The translations under genes and the position numbers were made by a program. DNA of 45,586 bases, from assembly GCA_023386635.1 (NCBI GenBank), contig JAEWJH010000003.1, forward strand, positions 1 to 45,586, written 5' to 3'. The DNA is from Pseudomonadota bacterium. Its GTDB lineage: Bacteria; Pseudomonadota; Alphaproteobacteria; Rhizobiales; Xanthobacteraceae. Positions 41,702 to 45,586 of this stretch are shown in pieces. The notes below the pieces were generated by a model. That model was not told where the DNA came from. It did no database searches and was given only the letters and a program-made list of their open reading frames with translations. The first letter of the stretch is position 1. The number at the start of each line of letters is the position of its first letter.

Positions 41702-42184
41702 TCAGCTTTTCGTGGGATCGTCGAGCGGGACGGCGTAAAGCTCCAGCCGGTGATCCACCAGCTTGAAGCCCAGCTTGCGCGCGATCTCGCGTTGCAGGAT
41801 CTCGATGTCCTCGGACTGGAATTCGACGACTTCGCCGGTACGCAGATTGATCAGATGGTCGTGGTGCGATTCCGGGCTCTGCTCGTAGCGCGCACGGCCC
41901 TCGCGGAAATCGTGCCGCTCGATGATGCCGGAATCCTCGAACAGCTTGACGGTGCGATAGACCGTCGAGATCGAGATGCGGTTGTCGATGGCGACGCAGC
42001 GGCGATAAAGCTCTTCGACGTCGGGATGGTCGTCCGCGGCCGCGAGCACGCGCGCGATCACGCGGCGCTGCTCGGTCATCCGCATGCCCTTCGACGCGCA
42101 CAGCGCCTCGATGTCGCGCTTGTCCGACGGCCTGGTCGTGACCAGGCGATCGGCTTCTGATTTTGGCGACGATGAACTCACCAT
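41702..42184 (-). CDS. fur: Fur/Mur-family metal-responsive repressor
   Basis: A 160-residue regulator. The winged helix contains 'MRMTEQRRVIARVLAAADDH' and 'RISISTVYRTVKLFEDSGII'; the dimer/metal domain has 'ESHHDHLINLRTGEVVEFQS' with the regulatory-site ligands. The CxxC pairs that bind structural zinc in enterobacterial Fur are absent, as in many alphaproteobacterial Fur/Mur proteins, which often respond to Mn or Fe. GGAG precedes ATG 42184. Whether it acts as Fur or Mur cannot be decided from sequence. Confidence 0.93.
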   Translation of the reverse strand: MVSSSSPKSEADRLVTTRPSDKRDIEALCASKGMRMTEQRRVIARVLAAADDHPDVEELYRRCVAIDNRISISTVYRTVKLFEDSGIIERHDFREGRARYEQSPESHHDHLINLRTGEVVEFQSEDIEILQREIARKLGFKLVDHRLELYAVPLDDPTKS

Positions 42185-42256
42185 CGGTCTCCGGACGTGT
42201 CGAGCATCATAGAATAGCGTGATCGGCACCGTCGAGGCGGGGCCGTGCCTGCTTGG

Positions 42257-42739
42257 TTAAGGCAGATCGCGCCGCAATACCAGTGCATGAGCGGTGCCAT
42301 CCGCGTCGCGGTAATAATTTGGCCGGCGTCCGACCTCGCGAAATCCGGCTCTGGCATAAAGCCGCCGCGCCGCCGCGTTGTTTTCGCTGACTTCGAGGAA
42401 CACCGCGGTGACGCCGATGCCGGCGAGGCGGCGCAGATGCAGATCGAGCAGATCGCGGCCGAGGCCGCTGCCGCGCCGGCCCGGATCGACCGCGACCGAC
42501 AGAATTTCCGCTTCGCCGCCGGCGCAGCGGGACAGGATGAAGCCGGCGAGCCGCGATCCCGCCGACGCGCGATGCGCGATCACCGCGCGATCGATGAGCA
42601 GCGTCTCGACTTCGTCTTCGCTCCAGCCGCGATGAAAGGAAGCGCCATGCAGCGCGGCGATGGCCGCTGCGTCGCGTGTCGAGGCTTCGGAGAGAACCGG
42701 CGCGTGGCGCGGCAGCAGCCGGCGAAGCAAGCCGATCAT
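42257..42739 (-). CDS. rimI: Ribosomal protein S18-alanine N-acetyltransferase (RimI-like)
   Basis: A 160-residue GNAT-fold enzyme. 'EAEILSVAVDPGRRGSGLGR' holds the acetyl-CoA pyrophosphate loop, and 'FLEVSENNAAARRLYARAGF' is the RimI hallmark. The first ~15 residues are basic and non-conserved. The start overlaps the tsaB stop (ATGA); the tsaB-rimI pairing is widespread. Confidence 0.93.
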   Translation of the reverse strand: MIGLLRRLLPRHAPVLSEASTRDAAAIAALHGASFHRGWSEDEVETLLIDRAVIAHRASAGSRLAGFILSRCAGGEAEILSVAVDPGRRGSGLGRDLLDLHLRRLAGIGVTAVFLEVSENNAAARRLYARAGFREVGRRPNYYRDADGTAHALVLRRDLP

Positions 42740-43419
42740 CGACGGGCCAGCTGCGCGGCGTCCTGCGGCTGCGCATCGGGCGCGCGCAGATACAACGGCT
42801 TCGGCGGCGTCTGCGTGTCGGTCGCGGCGGCGCCGAGCCGCGCCACCCACTCGATCTCCGGCGCGCGGCGGTCGTCGACCAGTGACGGTGGTTTTTCCAA
42901 AGTCGGCCAGGCGGACGCCATCATCCGTGCGCCGGTGCCGATGATGCGCGCGCCGGCGCTGGCGGCGACACGCACCGCCTCGCGCAGCGGGCTGATGCGC
43001 GGCGGCACCAGGGTGCGGCCGCCGGCGCCGAACACCTGCAGGTAGACGTGATCGTGGCGCGCGTCGATCGCCGCGACCACCGGCAGCGTCTTGTCGCTGG
43101 CGATCAGCGGCGCGGCATAGGCGGCGAGGGTCGACAGGCCGATGGCCGGTTTGCCGGAAGCGAGCGCGATGCCGCGTGCGGCGGCGATCCCGACGCGCAG
43201 GCCGGTGAAGCTGCCGGGTCCGACCGTCACCGCGATCCGGTCGATCTCCTTGAATTCGAGCTGCGCGCGATCCATCACCCGCGCGATCAGCGGCATCAGC
43301 GCCTCCGCGTGGCCGCGCAGCATCGGCTCCTGCTCGACGGCGAGCGGGGTGGGGCGCGCGGTGTCGAGCACCGCGGCGGAGCAGCTTTCAAGCGCCGTGT
43401 CGATTGCCAGGATTCGCAT
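42736..43419 (-). CDS. tsaB: tRNA threonylcarbamoyladenosine synthesis protein TsaB
   Basis: A 227-residue ASKHA-fold protein, the partner of TsaD and TsaE in t6A37 modification of tRNAs. 'ILAIDTALESCSAAVLD' and 'IAVTVGPGSFTGLRVGIAAA' are diagnostic. It lacks the metal site of TsaD, as expected. Translationally coupled to rimI. Confidence 0.97.
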   Translation of the reverse strand: MRILAIDTALESCSAAVLDTARPTPLAVEQEPMLRGHAEALMPLIARVMDRAQLEFKEIDRIAVTVGPGSFTGLRVGIAAARGIALASGKPAIGLSTLAAYAAPLIASDKTLPVVAAIDARHDHVYLQVFGAGGRTLVPPRISPLREAVRVAASAGARIIGTGARMMASAWPTLEKPPSLVDDRRAPEIEWVARLGAAATDTQTPPKPLYLRAPDAQPQDAAQLARR

Positions 43420-43443
43420 GGGATAATTTTAGCATCATTTACT

Positions 43444-43563
43444 GTCATGGCCGGGCTTGTCCCGGCCATCCACGCCTTTGTTCCAGAGCGAAGACATGGA
43501 TGCCCGGCAGATAGGCGTTCGAAAGAACGCCGTTCTTCAAACGCGGCTATGGCCGGGCACGAC
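43444..43563. repeat. Palindromic repeat, GTCATGGCCGGG family (copy 4)
   Basis: Starts GTCATGGCCGGGCTTGTC and ends GGCCGGGCACGAC with an inner GCGTTCGAAAGAACGC palindrome. It fills the tsaB-nfu gap. Confidence 0.78.
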
Positions 43564-43591
43564 AGCGTATGGGGCAGTGTCGCGCTGGCGC

Positions 43592-44149
43592 CTAAACCGG
43601 GCGGACCTCGGTGACGTCGGGCACGAAGTGCTTCAGCAGGTTCTGGATGCCGTGCTTCAGCGTCGCGGTGGAGGACGGGCAGCCGGAGCAGGAGCCCTTC
43701 ATGGTCAGGAACACGATCCCGTCCTTGAAGCCCTTGAAGGTGATGTCGCCGCCATCGTTGGCGACAGCCGGGCGCACGCGCGTCTCGATCAGGTCCTTGA
43801 TGGTCGCGACCGTGTCGGCGTCCTTCTCGTCGAAGAACTCGTCGTCGGCGGCCGTCGCACCGGCATCGCCGGCGAGCAGCGGCTCGTTCGACAGATAATG
43901 CTCCATGATCGCGCCGAGCACGGCAGGCTTGATCTCCTGCCACTCGCCGGCGGTCTTGGTGATGGTGATGAAGTCGTGGCCGTAGAACACGCCGCCGACA
44001 TTCGGAATGTCGAACAGCTTCTGCGCCAGCGGCGACTGCGTGGCGGCGTCGCGGCTCGGCATGTCGAGTGCGCTGCCGGGCAGCACGTCCCGGCCGGGCA
44101 GGAATTTCAGGGTCGCGGGGTTCGGGGTCGGTTCGGTCTGGATGAACAT
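43592..44149 (-). CDS. NifU-like Fe-S scaffold/carrier protein
   Basis: A 185-residue protein with an N-terminal Nfu domain ('MFIQTEPTPNPATLKFLPG') and a C-terminal NifU domain with the cluster-binding Cys-x2-Cys in 'MKGSCSGCPSSTATL'. It carries [4Fe-4S] clusters to target enzymes in the periplasm-independent cytosolic Fe-S assembly pathway; targets could include MiaB or SdhB, but this is inference. GAGGAG lies before ATG 44149; the longer frame is not conserved. Confidence 0.96.
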   Translation of the reverse strand: MFIQTEPTPNPATLKFLPGRDVLPGSALDMPSRDAATQSPLAQKLFDIPNVGGVFYGHDFITITKTAGEWQEIKPAVLGAIMEHYLSNEPLLAGDAGATAADDEFFDEKDADTVATIKDLIETRVRPAVANDGGDITFKGFKDGIVFLTMKGSCSGCPSSTATLKHGIQNLLKHFVPDVTEVRPV

Positions 44150-44311
44150 GGATCTTGGCTCCTCGCCCGGATGACAGATCACGGATTCAAGGTCCGCGGG
44201 GCGTAGCGGCTCTTATAGCAAAGATAGGGCGGTGAATGGCACCCGCAACCGCGTCGGAAAGCCCCGATTCGCCTCAGACCAAGGTCTGAAACCGGCGGCA
44301 GAAAGCCGGCT

Positions 44312-44806
44312 TTAAGCCATGGCGTCCAGTTCTTCGTCGGACAGATGGCCGGGAACGATGGCGATCGGGATCGGGAACAGGCCGGCAATCCGGCCGATAT
44401 TGGTGACCAGCGGGCCGGGGCCTTCCTTGCCGGTGCCGGCGGCGAGCACGAGGATGCCGATGTCGGCGTCGTCCTCGATCAGCTTGGAGATTTCTTCGGC
44501 GACCACACCCTCGCGGACGATCCGCTCCGGGGTGATGCCGGCGATGCCGTTGGCGCGGCCGGAGGCCTTGTCGAGCGCGGCATTGGCGGCGTCGGCCGCT
44601 TCCTGCCGCATGATATCGGCGACGCCGAGCCACTGCTGATTGCGGCCCTCGGTCTCGATCACCCGCAGCATGACGACGCCGGACTTGGTGCGCGCCGCGC
44701 GCCGCGCCGCCCAATAGACCGCGCGATCACATTCTTCCGTGTCGTCGACGACGATCAGATATTTGCGCTGATGTCCGCTCTCGAAGCTGCGGCGTCTCTG
44801 GCTCAT
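44312..44806 (-). CDS. Universal stress protein
   Basis: A 164-residue UspA-fold protein. 'KYLIVVDDTEECDRAVYWAA' starts the fold, 'GVVMLRVIE' is strand 2, and 'DIGILVLAAGTGKEGPGPLV' is close to the nucleotide-binding G-2x-G-9x-G pattern, with 'PIPIAIVPG' as last strand. Its role is stress resistance of unspecified mechanism. It lies between trpS and the nfu gene on the same strand. Confidence 0.93.
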   Translation of the reverse strand: MSQRRRSFESGHQRKYLIVVDDTEECDRAVYWAARRAARTKSGVVMLRVIETEGRNQQWLGVADIMRQEAADAANAALDKASGRANGIAGITPERIVREGVVAEEISKLIEDDADIGILVLAAGTGKEGPGPLVTNIGRIAGLFPIPIAIVPGHLSDEELDAMA

Positions 44807-44925
44807 CGTCGCTCCCTTGGAAAGGTCGTTCGGAAGAAAAACCGTGGCAATGGTGGCACGGCGTTCGCCCCGGCGACAAGACCGCCGGGCGGAACAAAGT
44901 TTCTTCTCTTTGTTCTATGACGCGA

Positions 44926-45586
44926 TTATTTTTTCTGGACGAAGCCGACGATATCGCGGACGCCGCGCATGGTCGCGTCGGCGAGGACGCGGGCGCGATC
45001 GGAGCCATCGGCGAGAATGGCGTCGATATGCGACGGGTCCTGCGTCAGCCGCTTCATTTCATCGGCAATCGGGCTGAGCTTCGCCACCGCGAGATCGACC
45101 AGCGCGCCCTTGAAGGCGGAGAACTGCGAGCCGCCGAATTCGCGCAGCACCTCGGCCTTGGTGGTGTTGTTCAGCGCCGCGAAGATGCCGACGAGATTGT
45201 CTGCTTCCGGCCGCGGGTCGAGACCTTTCTCCTCGCTCGGCAGCGGCTCCGGATCGGTCTTCGCCTTGCGGATCTTCTGCGCGATGGCATCGGCATCGTC
45301 GGTGAGGTTGATGCGCGAATAGTCGCTGGCGTCGGACTTCGACATCTTCTTCGAGCCGTCGCGCAGCGACATCACCCGCGTCGCCGGTCCCTGGATCAGC
45401 GGCTCGGGCAGCGGGAAATACGCATCGCCGAAACCGCCCTCGCGGATCGACGCGCCGAAATCGTTGTTGAACTTCTGCGCGATGTCGCGCGCCAGTTCGA
45501 CATGCTGCTTCTGGTCTTCGCCGACCGGCACATGGGTGGCGCGATAAACCATAATGTCGGCAGCCATCAGGTCGGGATAGGTGAAC
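44926..45586 (-). CDS. trpS: Tryptophanyl-tRNA synthetase, C-terminal part (cut by right edge)
   Basis: About 220 residues of a class I aminoacyl-tRNA synthetase; the frame is open to the right edge, so the start and HIGH-type motif lie outside. 'MAADIMVYRATHVPVGEDQK' and 'MSLRDGSKKMSKSDASDYSR' with the KMSKS loop are diagnostic, and the C-terminal anticodon-binding helical domain ends 'GVRDIVGFVQKK'. It charges tRNA-Trp. Confidence 0.97.
   Translation of the reverse strand, partial: FTYPDLMAADIMVYRATHVPVGEDQKQHVELARDIAQKFNNDFGASIREGGFGDAYFPLPEPLIQGPATRVMSLRDGSKKMSKSDASDYSRINLTDDADAIAQKIRKAKTDPEPLPSEEKGLDPRPEADNLVGIFAALNNTTKAEVLREFGGSQFSAFKGALVDLAVAKLSPIADEMKRLTQDPSHIDAILADGSDRARVLADATMRGVRDIVGFVQKK

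Overview
The window is a GC-rich chromosomal segment of an alphaproteobacterium, most likely order Hyphomicrobiales (Bradyrhizobium/Rhodopseudomonas/Xanthobacteraceae-like). This is inferred from gene order (nfu-tsaB-rimI-fur-plsC-miaB-phoH-ybeY-corC-lnt-praR-metK-trmB and rimP-nusA-ylxR-infB-rbfA-truB-rpsO-pnp), a PraR-type regulator, a Fur/Mur-type regulator without CxxC zinc motifs, an EcfG-type promoter consensus, and several families of rhizobial intergenic palindromes. No rRNA, tRNA, CRISPR, transposase or phage gene was seen.

Left part (1-9.1 kb), central metabolism and stress: the start of a Pro/Ala-rich exported protein (cut by the edge), a pyridoxamine-phosphate-oxidase-fold stress protein, a Pmp3-like membrane peptide, an orphan Bug/TctC solute-binding protein, the complete succinate dehydrogenase operon sdhCDAB, a divergent LysR regulator, a periplasmic Cu/Zn superoxide dismutase behind a perfect EcfG-type promoter match, and a mesaconyl-CoA hydratase-like MaoC protein (ethylmalonyl-CoA pathway).

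Middle part (9.3-20.3 kb), periplasmic molybdenum/sulfur redox region: three sulfite-oxidase-fold molybdoenzymes, each with its own likely electron partner. The first module is a methionine-rich MXKDX peptide, a b-type cytochrome, a Tat/lipoprotein-type molybdoenzyme and a DoxX membrane protein; it resembles the MrpX/YedY1/YedZ1 hypochlorite-scavenging system described in Azospira, with DoxX added. Modules two and three are SoxC/SorA-like and SorA-like enzymes, each followed by a small c-type cytochrome. Housekeeping genes leuB, asd and a beta-carbonic anhydrase are interleaved, so the redox genes may have been added into an older leuB-asd neighbourhood.

Right part (20.6-45.6 kb), conserved translation, RNA and envelope block, almost all on the minus strand: pnp, rpsO, truB, rbfA, infB, ylxR, nusA, rimP; a divergent DUF2336 gene; then trmB, metK, a PraR-like regulator, lnt, corC, ybeY, phoH, miaB, plsC, fur-family, rimI, tsaB, nfu, a universal stress protein and the C-terminal part of trpS. 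Tight overlaps (ATGA/GTGA) show translational coupling in rbfA-truB, phoH-ybeY, corC-lnt, sdhC-sdhD and tsaB-rimI. The rimP leader carries a terminator-like hairpin behind a good promoter, and a palindromic repeat appears to have been captured inside the 5' coding part of truB.
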